A stretch of 23,966 bases of DNA from Anaerolineales bacterium (GTDB taxonomy: Bacteria; Chloroflexota; Anaerolineae; Anaerolineales; E44-bin32), in NCBI GenBank assembly GCA_030606845.1, contig JAUWFP010000007.1, positions 1-23,966 on the forward strand. Reading direction: 5' to 3'. A model generated the notes under the pieces. The model was given only the letters and a program-made list of their open reading frames with translations, did not search any database and had not been told where the DNA came from. The position numbers were made by a program, and so were the translations under genes. This document shows, piece after piece, positions 8,081-15,808 of this stretch (the stretch's first letter is position 1; each line of letters starts with the position of its first letter).

Positions 8081-9256
8081 TCAGGCGCCGCCCGCACCAT
8101 AGAGCTCAGCGTCGGTGGGTGTTCGCCCTGAAGGATCGTAGACGTACACCCAGGTTCCTTCCTCTGCCCAGTTGAAGATCCAATGAGAGTCGAAAGGCGA
8201 CATATTTACACAGCCATGGGAGCGGGGATAGCCATAGCCATTGTGCCAGTATGACCCATGGATTGCCCGCGATTCATCAAAATAAAGAATCCAGGGAACA
8301 TCCTCGAGGTAGTAAAAATCCGAGCGGTCAGCGGCAAACGATCCTGCCATGGGATCGGCCTTAAGTTTTTCGTATATCTGGAAAACTCCGGGCTGCGTCC
8401 ACCAGCCATCCAGTCCCGTGGAGATGAGTGTCGCGAACACCAATTGCCCTTGTTCATAGACCGTCATTGTTTGCTCGTAGAGGTCAATCGAAATCCAGCG
8501 ATCGGATTCGACCCCCTCGGGGCGCGTTCCGTCGGGGATTACTTTCGCTATTCTGCGCTGTTCGATCCACTCATCCGGACCAATTTGATACCACACCCAG
8601 CCATCTACCTCCCGCGAATCGGATACATAGACCATCTGAAAGCGTTCGACCGTACGGCCTGTTTTGGGCTGGTTTAGTCCTGGTTCTCGACTTGTTTCTG
8701 TGTGGGTAAGCACCCATGCAAAGGTCTGACTTGGTGTACGAGAGAAAGCTAAGCCCTTATAGGATGGTGTTGTGAGGCGAGCCATGCCGTCCCCACGGAC
8801 ATAGACGCCGGGAACGATCATGTAGGCTACCGCATTGTCCTGATCATAGCGTTCGATCCATGAGAAAAATACAAAACCGGGTTCAATAACCCGATATGGA
8901 TTCTGCCCTTTTAATGCATCCTGCAAGCTGGTATAGAGAGGCGTTCCATCCTTGCTTTTTGACTGCACGTAGTAGAAAGGCAGGTCGCCCAGGGACTCGT
9001 CAAGCCGCACAAGTGGGAGCGGCCGTTGTGGCAGAAGACCTTTACTTGCGAGCTCGTTGATTTCTGCTCGCTCACCCTGCGCCCTGCAGCGCTCAGGGAA
9101 TCTCAGTTGAAAGCGGACAGGACACACCGTGCTATTGGCTTCCACATCACCATCCACGCCATCCGGAGAACCTGCCTGTGCAGGCAACGCGTTTACCCCC
9201 ACGAACAGGACGCCGATAAGAATTCCCAGAGCTGTTTCCAGACGAAATTTCGCCAT
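8081..9256 (-). CDS. Exported L,D-transpeptidase (YkuD domain)
   Basis: The product has 391 residues from the ATG at 9256, chosen because AAGGTG lies upstream and a clean signal peptide follows (hydrophobic 8-23, cleavage after ALPAQA, about residue 28). The YkuD catalytic motif near the C-terminus is IHGSYW (H333) then SHGCVNM (H347, C349), matching HX14-17[ST]HGC. The active cysteine attacks the peptide stem of peptidoglycan, forming 3-3 cross-links or anchoring proteins. The long middle region (about 30-240) is not a recognised domain to me; it contains SH3-like strand patterns (DGWVWYQI, PDEWI). It is transcribed from its own promoter. Confidence 0.9.
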   Translation of the reverse strand: MAKFRLETALGILIGVLFVGVNALPAQAGSPDGVDGDVEANSTVCPVRFQLRFPERCRAQGERAEINELASKGLLPQRPLPLVRLDESLGDLPFYYVQSKSKDGTPLYTSLQDALKGQNPYRVIEPGFVFFSWIERYDQDNAVAYMIVPGVYVRGDGMARLTTPSYKGLAFSRTPSQTFAWVLTHTETSREPGLNQPKTGRTVERFQMVYVSDSREVDGWVWYQIGPDEWIEQRRIAKVIPDGTRPEGVESDRWISIDLYEQTMTVYEQGQLVFATLISTGLDGWWTQPGVFQIYEKLKADPMAGSFAADRSDFYYLEDVPWILYFDESRAIHGSYWHNGYGYPRSHGCVNMSPFDSHWIFNWAEEGTWVYVYDPSGRTPTDAELYGAGGA

Positions 9257-9278
9257 AATTGGACACCTTAGGTCTAGA

Positions 9279-9307
9279 ATTATAACCAGCAAACGCGCAG
9301 ATGTCAC
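9279..9307 (-). promoter_or_regulatory. Promoter of the L,D-transpeptidase gene
   Basis: On the minus strand GTGACA (9307-9302) and TATAAT (9284-9279) are 17 nt apart. The predicted start is about 9272, giving a leader of roughly 16 nt that contains the AAGGTG ribosome site. Confidence 0.7.
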
Positions 9308-9312
9308 TACCC

Positions 9313-9338
9313 CCGGCATCCCAGAGTGACGATGCCGG
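9313..9338. repeat. Inverted repeat upstream of the L,D-transpeptidase promoter
   Basis: CCGGCATC (9313-9320) and GATGCCGG (9331-9338) form a perfect 8-bp inverted repeat with a 10-nt loop. It lies immediately upstream of the -35 box at 9302-9307 and after the thrS terminator. It could be a regulator-binding site or a second transcription stop. Confidence 0.5.
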
Positions 9339-9356
9339 TAAGATGCGTGCAACTAC

Positions 9357-9392
9357 AAAAGTGGATCGATGGAATCGCCCACCGATCCACTT
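9357..9392 (-). terminator. Rho-independent terminator of thrS
   Basis: On the minus strand AAGTGGATCG and CGATCCACTT pair as a perfect 10-bp stem, followed by TTTTGTAGTT. It lies about 20 nt beyond the thrS stop codon. Confidence 0.75.
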
Positions 9393-9413
9393 GCGCTTGT
9401 TCGTTTACAAGAT

Positions 9414-11207
9414 CTACTTATGCTCCAGGACCTCGGCAGTCAATCGCTCGAGGAAGGCTTCCACTGACAATGCCCCCAAGTCCTCTCCTGAACGCATCCG
9501 TACGGCAATCTGCTCGGCTTCCGCCTCACGATCCCCGACGACGAGCATATAGGGAATCTTCTGGAGCTGAGCGTCGCGGATCTTGGCATTCATACGCTCA
9601 CTGCGTTGGTCAACATCAACTCGCACACCAGCTTCACTTAATTGAACAGCTACCTTTTCGGCGTACTCAACGTGCCGGTCCGCGATCGGGATCAGGGTTG
9701 CCTGGATTGGTGCCAACCAAGTGGGGAATGCCCCAGCGTGGTGTTCAATCAACACCCCCATGAACCGTTCCATGGACCCGAATAAGGCGCGGTGGATCAT
9801 ATAGGGTCGATGTTCCTGACCATCCTCACCAATGTAAGCCATATCAAAACGTTCTGGGAGAATGAAGTCGAACTGGATCGTAGTCAGCTGCCACTCCCGT
9901 CCGAGGGCGTCGTTCAACTTTAAATCGATCTTCGGACCGTAGAAAACGGCTTCTCCCTCGTCGATCTCATAAGGAACCCCGACGCGTTCGAGTGAACTGC
10001 GGAGCGCCTCCGTTGGTGCTTCCCAATCTTCTGGTCTCCCCGCTGCCTTTTCAGGATTCCGCGTCGAGAGATACGCCTGAAAATCTTCGAAGCCGAAAGC
10101 GCGCAGGATATTCAGACTGAAATCGAGAACCCGGTCGATCTCCTCCGGCATCTGGTCCGGTCGGCAGAACAGGTGCGCGTCATCCTGGGTGAAACCGCGG
10201 ACGCGTAGCAAGCCGTGAAGGACGCCGCTCCGCTCGTAGCGATACACTGTACCCCACTCAGCGTACCGCAGCGGAAGATCCCGATACGAGCGCGTACGAC
10301 TCTTATAGATTTGGACGTGGAAGGGGCAGTTCATCGGTTTCAGGTAATACTGCTGCCCTTCAATATCCAGCGGAGCGTACATCCCGTCTTGATACCAGTC
10401 GAGATGGCCACTCGTCTCCCATAACTGCGCTTTTCCGATATGGGGTGAGTAAACGAACTCATACCCTCCCTTTTCGTGTTCATCGCGAGCGTAGTCCTCA
10501 GCAAGCTTACGCACCATGCCGCCCTTCGGATGCCACAGGATCAGTCCTGGACCAACTGCATCGCTCACGCTGTATAGATCGAGTTCCTTTCCTAAGCGGC
10601 GGTGATCGCGCTTCTTCGCCTCTTCCAGCCTCCATAGGTACTGGTCAAGTTCGTCCGCTGATTCCCACGCCGTGCCGTAGATGCGCTGCAGCATGGGGCG
10701 TTTCTCATCTCCGCGCCAGTAGGCACCGGCGACATTAAGCAGCTTGACGGCTTTTGGATTAATTTTTTTCGTGCTCTTTACATGCGGTCCGCGGCAGAGG
10801 TCCGTGAAGATATCGTGCGTATAGATGGAAATCTCCGGCTTCTCTTCGATCGGCTCACCGTATTCATCCATCCCACCAGCCTCCAGGCCTTCGATGAGTT
10901 CGATTTTATACGGTTGATCGGCGAACCGTTCTTGAGCATCTTCTGCGGACAGAACCTCACGCTGGAATTCGAAATCGCCGGCGATGATTTCCTTCATCCT
11001 CGCTTCGACGCCCTCGAGATCCTCCGGGGTTAGCGGGCGCGGCAGATCGAAGTCATAGTAAAAGCCGTCCTCAATCGGGGGGCCAATGGCGATCTTCGCC
11101 TCTCCCGGGAACATCTCCATCACAGCTTGCGCCATGATGTGCGCCGTGGAGTGACGAATGCGGTACAGCTCCGATTCCTCATACTGTGCTTTCTTTCCCT
11201 TTGCCAT
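9414..11207 (-). CDS. thrS: Threonyl-tRNA synthetase lacking the TGS domain
   Basis: The product has 597 residues from the ATG at 11207, set by AAGGAGG 6 nt upstream. It begins directly at the editing domain (RHSTAHIM, H19 and H23; later CRGPH), which hydrolyses mischarged Ser-tRNA. The usual N-terminal TGS domain of about 60 residues is missing. The class II core follows: zinc ligand region MNCPFH, motif 2 (RYERSGVLHGLLRVRGFTQ, then DDAHLFC) and motif 3 (HRALFGSMERF), then an anticodon-binding domain (about 495-595, ATLIPIADRH ... VVGDREAE). It charges tRNA-Thr in the cytoplasm. Control is by the T-box leader upstream. No translation gene is adjacent. Confidence 0.96.
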   Translation of the reverse strand: MAKGKKAQYEESELYRIRHSTAHIMAQAVMEMFPGEAKIAIGPPIEDGFYYDFDLPRPLTPEDLEGVEARMKEIIAGDFEFQREVLSAEDAQERFADQPYKIELIEGLEAGGMDEYGEPIEEKPEISIYTHDIFTDLCRGPHVKSTKKINPKAVKLLNVAGAYWRGDEKRPMLQRIYGTAWESADELDQYLWRLEEAKKRDHRRLGKELDLYSVSDAVGPGLILWHPKGGMVRKLAEDYARDEHEKGGYEFVYSPHIGKAQLWETSGHLDWYQDGMYAPLDIEGQQYYLKPMNCPFHVQIYKSRTRSYRDLPLRYAEWGTVYRYERSGVLHGLLRVRGFTQDDAHLFCRPDQMPEEIDRVLDFSLNILRAFGFEDFQAYLSTRNPEKAAGRPEDWEAPTEALRSSLERVGVPYEIDEGEAVFYGPKIDLKLNDALGREWQLTTIQFDFILPERFDMAYIGEDGQEHRPYMIHRALFGSMERFMGVLIEHHAGAFPTWLAPIQATLIPIADRHVEYAEKVAVQLSEAGVRVDVDQRSERMNAKIRDAQLQKIPYMLVVGDREAEAEQIAVRMRSGEDLGALSVEAFLERLTAEVLEHK

Positions 11208-11240
11208 CTCGAACCTCCTTAACAATTCCACGTATTAAAC

Positions 11241-11268
11241 AAAAATTCCCACCCTCTGGGGCGGGAGA
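11241..11268 (-). terminator. T-box controlled terminator before thrS
   Basis: On the minus strand TCCCGCCC and GGGTGGGA pair as an 8-bp stem with one G-U pair around CAGA, followed by ATTTTTG. It is the off-state hairpin of the T-box leader and ends about 34 nt before the thrS ATG. Confidence 0.85.
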
Positions 11269-11485
11269 ATAAACTCACACGGTTCCACCCAGATTGACCC
11301 GTGGTGGGTCATCTCTGTCAGCCGCTAACGGTGCTGCTCCGTTCGCCATACTCGGCCGATTATTGGCCTTTCCGGTTTCCGCTCGCGGGTGGTTTTCGTC
11401 GGCTCATTTCTGCTGGGGACTCTCAATCCAAGATCCCCATTCCCTGTCAGACCTGATTCCGTCTACTCGTCCCGGTCCAAGCGTT
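11241..11485 (-). ncRNA. T-box riboswitch leader of thrS
   Basis: Read on the minus strand, the leader has T-box parts in order. A Stem I kink-turn strand ACGAGTAGA lies at about 11462-11471, with its partner GCGAGC at about 11382-11387. A candidate threonine specifier ACC lies at 11393-11391, followed by A. A GGCC/GGCC hairpin is at 11354-11368. A Stem III hairpin TGACCC/GGGTCA is at 11295-11311. The T-box GGGTGGAACCGTG is at about 11290-11278, followed by an intrinsic terminator. Uncharged tRNA-Thr would bind and favour the antiterminator, turning thrS on when threonine is short. TGGA in the T-box predicts U as the tRNA discriminator base. The Stem I fold and specifier were assigned by eye. 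Confidence 0.85.
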
Positions 11486-11506
11486 TAGAGTATTTTATTG
11501 GACTTC

Positions 11507-11534
11507 ATTATATCGAGGCCCATTCGATTGTCAA
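11507..11534 (-). promoter_or_regulatory. Consensus promoter of the thrS T-box transcript
   Basis: On the minus strand a perfect TTGACA (11534-11529) is followed after 16 nt by a perfect TATAAT (11512-11507). The predicted start is about 11500, roughly 15-20 nt before T-box Stem I. Confidence 0.85.
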
Positions 11535-11668
11535 CCACGAAGTTTTAATTCTCCTCCAAATTGTGTGGGTAACGAAGCGAACTTACGGTTCCCCGGCCCA
11601 AAAGCATTAATGAATCGTAGGAGCCGACCAGTGTGTCAGCCCGCCTCCATTCGGCAACCGATTCCCAT

Positions 11669-11701
11669 AACCTCCCGCAGGTTTCAAACCTGCGGGAGGT
11701 T
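11669..11701. repeat. 33-nt palindromic hairpin, copy 2
   Basis: It has the same 14-nt arms (AACCTCCCGCAGGT / ACCTGCGGGAGGTT) as 5642-5674, with loop TTCAA, which allows the stem to extend by two more pairs. It is intergenic between divergent transcription units, so it is not placed as a terminator for either. Confidence 0.85.
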
Positions 11702-11854
11702 CACGCGCTGTGCCTGCGAACAGAAGCCGAGCTTCCTGACTCCACATATTGCAGATGCGTTGTAGACAGACTTTACATAGATCGTTTGTAGGATATTGAG
11801 GGCTCAGTCGGAGAATAATGCATATTAAATGGGTTTAGTGGTTCCACAAATGTG

Positions 11855-11900
11855 TATAATTGGGCACAATTATTAAAATAGGTGGACTCTATTATCCACC
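11855..11900 (+). promoter_or_regulatory. Candidate -10 box and leader hairpin of the LecA-like gene
   Basis: A perfect TATAAT lies at 11855-11860 with only a weak -35 region. The predicted leader of about 50 nt contains the 6-bp hairpin GGTGGA/TCCACC (11881-11900), just before the ribosome site AGGA. Confidence 0.4.
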
Positions 11901-11916
11901 CAGAAAGTTAGGAACC

Positions 11917-12363
11917 ATGAAAAGAAACCTCGTATTCTTCTCTTCACTCTCGGCGCTCATTCTGATGACTTTGGCTTGTTCGTTTTCCTTTGATCTTGGC
12001 AGTTCACTGGACACTGAAATTATCGATGTCGAAGCGAGGGATGGATGGAATAACACACACATCGAGGTCGAAGAAGGAGACCTACTAACGATTACTTATG
12101 TGTCTGGCAAATGGTCACCATGGCCGGGCGATAGATACGATGCTATCGGCTCAGGTGGAGATCCTCGCTGCCGGTGTAATGTTATGGAGGGTGTTTCCCA
12201 CGCGGCATTAATTGGTCGTATTGGTGATCATGAGCCCTTTCTGATCGGTGAACGCTACCATCATTCCATTGGCGAGAGCGGCATTCTCTTCCTCGGAATT
12301 AATGATGTTGATATTTATGATAACTCGGGACATCTGCAAGTGAAGGTGGAGATAGCTGAGTAA
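11917..12363 (+). CDS. LecA/PA-IL-like lipoprotein
   Basis: The product has 148 residues from the ATG at 11917 (AGGA just upstream; an earlier in-frame start would give a poor N-terminus). The N-terminus MKRNLVFF ... LMTLAC is a lipoprotein-like signal with lipidated C21. The mature part resembles the beta-sandwich of the Pseudomonas galactophilic lectin LecA: a GDLLTITYVSGKW strand, AALIGRIGD, then GILFLGINDVDIYDNSG (N129, D130, D135, N136). That last stretch falls where LecA has its calcium- and galactose-binding loop (YNDVPGTYGNNSG). Sugar binding is therefore possible but unproven. Two close cysteines (RCRC) could form a disulfide or bind metal. The cytochrome genes start 141 nt downstream on the same strand; a functional link is not shown. 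Confidence 0.65.
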   Translation: MKRNLVFFSSLSALILMTLACSFSFDLGSSLDTEIIDVEARDGWNNTHIEVEEGDLLTITYVSGKWSPWPGDRYDAIGSGGDPRCRCNVMEGVSHAALIGRIGDHEPFLIGERYHHSIGESGILFLGINDVDIYDNSGHLQVKVEIAE

Positions 12364-12504
12364 TTATTAGTCGGCGTTTTCCTTCTCGCATCCGGGGATT
12401 CGGCTGAAAATCTTAATGAGGCGTGATCGAGGTGCTGGAATTTCTAACGGCAGCAAGCCCCCCAGCGGATGTGTTCAAGACCGATTGTGAAAGTCGAGGT
12501 GAAA

Positions 12505-13044
12505 ATGGAGAAAAGGAAAAAAGTCCTCTACTGGTTAGGCATCCCGGCATCCTTATTCGTCCTTATCGTCGTCTCCTGGATGGCTCTTGAAACGGGTATT
12601 GAGATTTCGTCGCGTGCTGATTTTTGTAGCATATGCCACTCGATGGAGCCAATGGTCGCATCCTATCGAGCATCCATCCATGGCGGCAACAATCCTCGGG
12701 GGATTATGTCCGCCTGTACCGATTGCCACGTCTCTCATGAGAATTTATTTGCGCATTTTGTTGGGAAAGCAAAATCGGGTACCCATGATATTTGGGTAGA
12801 GCTTACTACAGATACTTCTACACATGACTGGCAAGCATTGCGTCTTAAGAACGAAGAATATGTTTACGATTCTGGCTGCCTCACCTGCCATCGCAACCTG
12901 GAAGCAGCCACGCAGGACAAAAAAGTACACGATAATTATTTCGAAGGTGTCACCGATTCCAAATGTGTAAACTGCCATAATGAAGTTGGACATTCTAATC
13001 TCAATAAATACCTGCTTCAAAACAAATATCGATCCGACGACTAG
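12505..13044 (+). CDS. NapC/NirT (NrfH-like) tetraheme cytochrome c
   Basis: The product has 179 residues from the ATG at 12505, where GAGGTG precedes it closely; earlier in-frame starts lack this. One membrane helix (about 8-28) anchors it. Four CxxCH haem sites follow: CSICH (41-45), CTDCH (71-75), CLTCH (125-129) and CVNCH (154-158). The first is followed by SM, as in NrfH, where Met serves as the axial ligand of the quinol-site haem. Such proteins oxidise menaquinol and pass electrons to a partner outside the membrane. The partner is almost certainly the octaheme protein encoded 42 nt downstream. Confidence 0.9.
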   Translation: MEKRKKVLYWLGIPASLFVLIVVSWMALETGIEISSRADFCSICHSMEPMVASYRASIHGGNNPRGIMSACTDCHVSHENLFAHFVGKAKSGTHDIWVELTTDTSTHDWQALRLKNEEYVYDSGCLTCHRNLEAATQDKKVHDNYFEGVTDSKCVNCHNEVGHSNLNKYLLQNKYRSDD

Positions 13045-13086
13045 ATGATTATCGGTCTATCAACACTGTATTGAGAGAGGTGAATA

Positions 13087-14403
13087 ATGAAAGGTTTTAT
13101 GCGGTTCGTGATCATCCCTGCCTCTATCGTAGTTGGTTTTGCATTAGCTTCTTGCAGCGGGCAGTCCGCTCTTCCTGCTGAAGAAGACACACTCTCAACT
13201 GCGGACCTTTCCGAGGAAGCCAAGGGATGCGTAGAATGCCATGCAACGGAAACCACCGGCATTTCCTCAGACTGGGACAGCAGCGCGCACGCTGAGGAAG
13301 CGATCAGCTGCATCGACTGCCATGAGGTAAATGCCGATTCGCCCATGGCCTTGAAAAACGTTGAGGGCCACGAAGATTTAACGGTGGCCGTATCTATGCT
13401 GGTTCCACCATCGGTGTGTAGCGAATGTCACGAAGATCAAGTGACTCAGTTCTACGCCAGTGGGCATTACCGCGCCGGCCTTCAAGTCATCGCCAAAGAC
13501 TCAATGCAAGCATTGATTCATGTTCATGAGGGCCAAAACCACCCTGATTTCAGCGGTTCTTCCAATGAAACCGGCTGTTTCCAGTGTCACGGTGTCGATT
13601 TTGTGGTTGATGAAAGTGGACACCCCGTTGCGGAGACTTACCCCTCTTCAGGTATTGGCAACATTTACCCCGATGGTGACGTAGGTAACTGCGCAGTTTG
13701 CCACACTCGCCATAGCTTTGATATTGCCGAAGCTCGCAAGCCCGAGGCTTGCGCAAGCTGCCACCTGGGTCCCGATCATCCAGATATTGAAATCTACGAA
13801 AACAGCAAGCATGGACAAATCTACGCTGCAGAAGGTGAAGATTGGATTTGGGATCGCGCTCCCGGCGAGTGGGAACCTGGTGATTACCGCGCACCCACCT
13901 GCGCGACCTGTCACATGAGCGGTATCGGCGACCTTGAGGTCACGCACAATGTAACAGAACGTCTCTATTGGAATCTTTGGGCAAAAGAATCTAAAGTCCG
14001 CACCGAGGCTGATGTGATGGATACGTACTATGGCGACGGCGAGGCCGGCCGCGAGTTAATGGAAGCGGTCTGCAGCGAATGCCATTCATCGACACTCTAC
14101 AATGGATTCTTCGAAAGCGGCGACAATGCGGTTCGTCTTTATAACGAAGCCTATTTTGCGCCCGCCGAGGCTATGCGTGCTGAGTTAGCAGAACTGGGTT
14201 TGCTCAAAGACAACCCGTGGAAAGATGAATTCCAGATCACCTACTACTACCTTTGGCACCACGAAGGTCGCCGCGCCCGTCAGGGCTCCTTGATGGGCGG
14301 ACCAGATTGGGCTCACTGGCATGGGTTCTTCGATATGATGCAGGATATATACAGGCTGGAAGAAATCTACTCTATGAGAATCGAAACTGGCGCGATTGAG
14401 TAA
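13087..14403 (+). CDS. Octaheme cytochrome c, hydroxylamine oxidoreductase family, lipoprotein
   Basis: The product has 438 residues, preceded by GAGAGGTG. The N-terminus has a clear lipobox LASC (C23), so it is probably tethered outside the membrane. Eight CxxCH sites occur at C48, C75, C111, C164, C202, C222, C272 and C329, all with His and none with Lys. The stretches CHLGPDHPDIEIYENSKHG and RAPTCATCHMSG are hallmarks of the HAO family. The C-terminal block GGPDWAHWHGFF has Trp where, as I recall the family, oxidative HAOs have the Tyr that cross-links haem P460. If so, this is the reductive type (as in epsilon-HAO), reducing nitrite or hydroxylamine to ammonium. It pairs with the tetraheme quinol dehydrogenase. 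Family is secure; substrate is inferred. Confidence 0.88.
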   Translation: MKGFMRFVIIPASIVVGFALASCSGQSALPAEEDTLSTADLSEEAKGCVECHATETTGISSDWDSSAHAEEAISCIDCHEVNADSPMALKNVEGHEDLTVAVSMLVPPSVCSECHEDQVTQFYASGHYRAGLQVIAKDSMQALIHVHEGQNHPDFSGSSNETGCFQCHGVDFVVDESGHPVAETYPSSGIGNIYPDGDVGNCAVCHTRHSFDIAEARKPEACASCHLGPDHPDIEIYENSKHGQIYAAEGEDWIWDRAPGEWEPGDYRAPTCATCHMSGIGDLEVTHNVTERLYWNLWAKESKVRTEADVMDTYYGDGEAGRELMEAVCSECHSSTLYNGFFESGDNAVRLYNEAYFAPAEAMRAELAELGLLKDNPWKDEFQITYYYLWHHEGRRARQGSLMGGPDWAHWHGFFDMMQDIYRLEEIYSMRIETGAIE

Positions 14404-14428
14404 GCCAACAATCTAGCGCTTTAGTGGG

Positions 14429-14463
14429 AAACCGCCTCCTAGATAAGATCGGGGGCGGTTTTT
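14429..14463. terminator. Bidirectional terminator between convergent genes
   Basis: AAACCGCC (14429-14436) and GGCGGTTT (14454-14461) form an 8-bp stem, followed on the plus strand by TTATTTTTC. A run of A upstream gives the opposite strand only a weak U tail. It ends the cytochrome operon and overlaps the stop of the propeller gene. Confidence 0.75.
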
Positions 14464-15808
14464 ATTTTTCTTTCTTTTTGCCTTTTCTTCCCATGATCCA
14501 CATGGCGGTCCAAACACCAGTAACTATCCCTATTAGCAGTGCGAATACCCACCCACCACCATAGATCATCAATGAAGGACCAGTTTCAAAACCTAAACTC
14601 ATTCCTGCAGAGAAAGTTAGGCCTGCGGCTATTACACCATCAATGATTCCCGCAGCAACAGCAACTTGTTTTGTTTGATCAAACGCAGCAAATTTCGCCC
14701 AAATATTCAATACAAACGATAACCATAACGCCCCTAAAATGCTCAGTGACCACCATAGTGATCCTCCTGGATGAAATAATAGGTTGCGAAGTATCGTTAA
14801 ATTGGGATCGATTGATGTAAATTCTTCGGCTGGACTGATAGCTAATCCACTGCTGGTACCTACCCAAAATCTGCCATTTTGGTCAACCAATAAAGCTCTT
14901 ATATGGTTACTTGCCAAACCCGAATTATCTTCCGTAAAATTATCCCAAGTTTCACCATCGAATAAACTAAATCCGTTTCCCCAAGTACCAGCCAATACCA
15001 CCCCAGAAGAGCCGAAGGCAATAGAACTCACGCCATTGCCCACCAACCCGGAATATGAAAACGGATAAGACAACACCTCATTACTCTTATATACACTTAT
15101 CCCATTTTCTGAGCCTACCCAAATGTCGTCATAAGAATCAACCTCGATCGTGTATATCAAGCCCTTTTCCTGATTTAACCAAAACTTACCATCAAATTTA
15201 TCAAGACCTCCTTGAGACCCAATCCATGCGTTTCCTGAAGAATCAAAACCAATTGCATTAATGGATTTATGAGTTAAATCGGAATTTGTGTCATCATAAG
15301 ATACCAATGAATCCCCGTAGAAAATATCTATGCCATTGGAGCGCCCAATCCATAATCGACCATCTGGATCAAAAGAAATCTCCCGGACTGTTTGACCCTT
15401 CGATAAATCTAGCGTGTATGATTCATGATTTAGATAACTCCATTTTTCGCCATCAAATATGCTGATCCCATTATCAGTATGTCCAATCCAGGCCTTCCCA
15501 TAATCATCAATGGCTATCACTCTGATGCTGTTTGAAATTAATCCTGAATTATTTGTTGTATAGTTTTTCCATTGCTCCCCATCCCAAACAAATATGCCAG
15601 ACGTTACCGTGCCAATCCAAATATGATTTGATTGATCAATCGCCATTGCCCGAACACCAGACAAAGCAGGGTAATTCTCTCGATATTCACTTCCAAATGA
15701 AATCGACTCCCATCCAGAATTTATAATTTGCTCATAACAGAAAGAGGATACGGCAAGGGTGATCGTCAGAATTGGGATCGCGACTAACGCGAATCTTCTA
15801 GTGTTCAT
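14462..15808 (-). CDS. Seven-bladed Reg_prop beta-propeller with C-terminal membrane helices
   Basis: The product has 448 residues. An N-terminal hydrophobic segment (5-22) is a signal or anchor. Seven repeats of the pattern WIG-x-G-(I/L)-x-x-(F/Y)-DG-x-x-W occupy about 50-340 (HIWIGTVTSGIFVWDGEQW, KAWIGHTDNGISIFDGEKW and so on), matching the two-component-regulator propeller family. About three hydrophobic helices follow (about 350-440), ending in a basic tail GRKGKKKEK. No kinase or DNA-binding domain follows, so it is not a full sensor. It may be an extracytoplasmic binding or scaffold protein. Base composition is clearly more AT-rich than its neighbours, which may indicate a different origin. 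GGGGAG lies upstream of the ATG. Confidence 0.8.
   Translation of the reverse strand: MNTRRFALVAIPILTITLAVSSFCYEQIINSGWESISFGSEYRENYPALSGVRAMAIDQSNHIWIGTVTSGIFVWDGEQWKNYTTNNSGLISNSIRVIAIDDYGKAWIGHTDNGISIFDGEKWSYLNHESYTLDLSKGQTVREISFDPDGRLWIGRSNGIDIFYGDSLVSYDDTNSDLTHKSINAIGFDSSGNAWIGSQGGLDKFDGKFWLNQEKGLIYTIEVDSYDDIWVGSENGISVYKSNEVLSYPFSYSGLVGNGVSSIAFGSSGVVLAGTWGNGFSLFDGETWDNFTEDNSGLASNHIRALLVDQNGRFWVGTSSGLAISPAEEFTSIDPNLTILRNLLFHPGGSLWWSLSILGALWLSFVLNIWAKFAAFDQTKQVAVAAGIIDGVIAAGLTFSAGMSLGFETGPSLMIYGGGWVFALLIGIVTGVWTAMWIMGRKGKKKEK

Larger units (their letters stand above)
11535..11916. other. Intergenic region between thrS leader and LecA-like gene
   Basis: This divergent stretch of about 380 nt holds the second copy of the 33-nt palindrome (11669-11701), a TATAAT at 11855-11860 and a small hairpin at 11881-11900. 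Short frames here lack ribosome sites and protein-like composition. Confidence 0.5.

Noticed and set aside
13550..13947. Minus-strand open frames inside the octaheme gene
   Set aside because: The plus frame encodes eight CxxCH motifs and a signal; the opposite frames are antisense shadows without ribosome sites.
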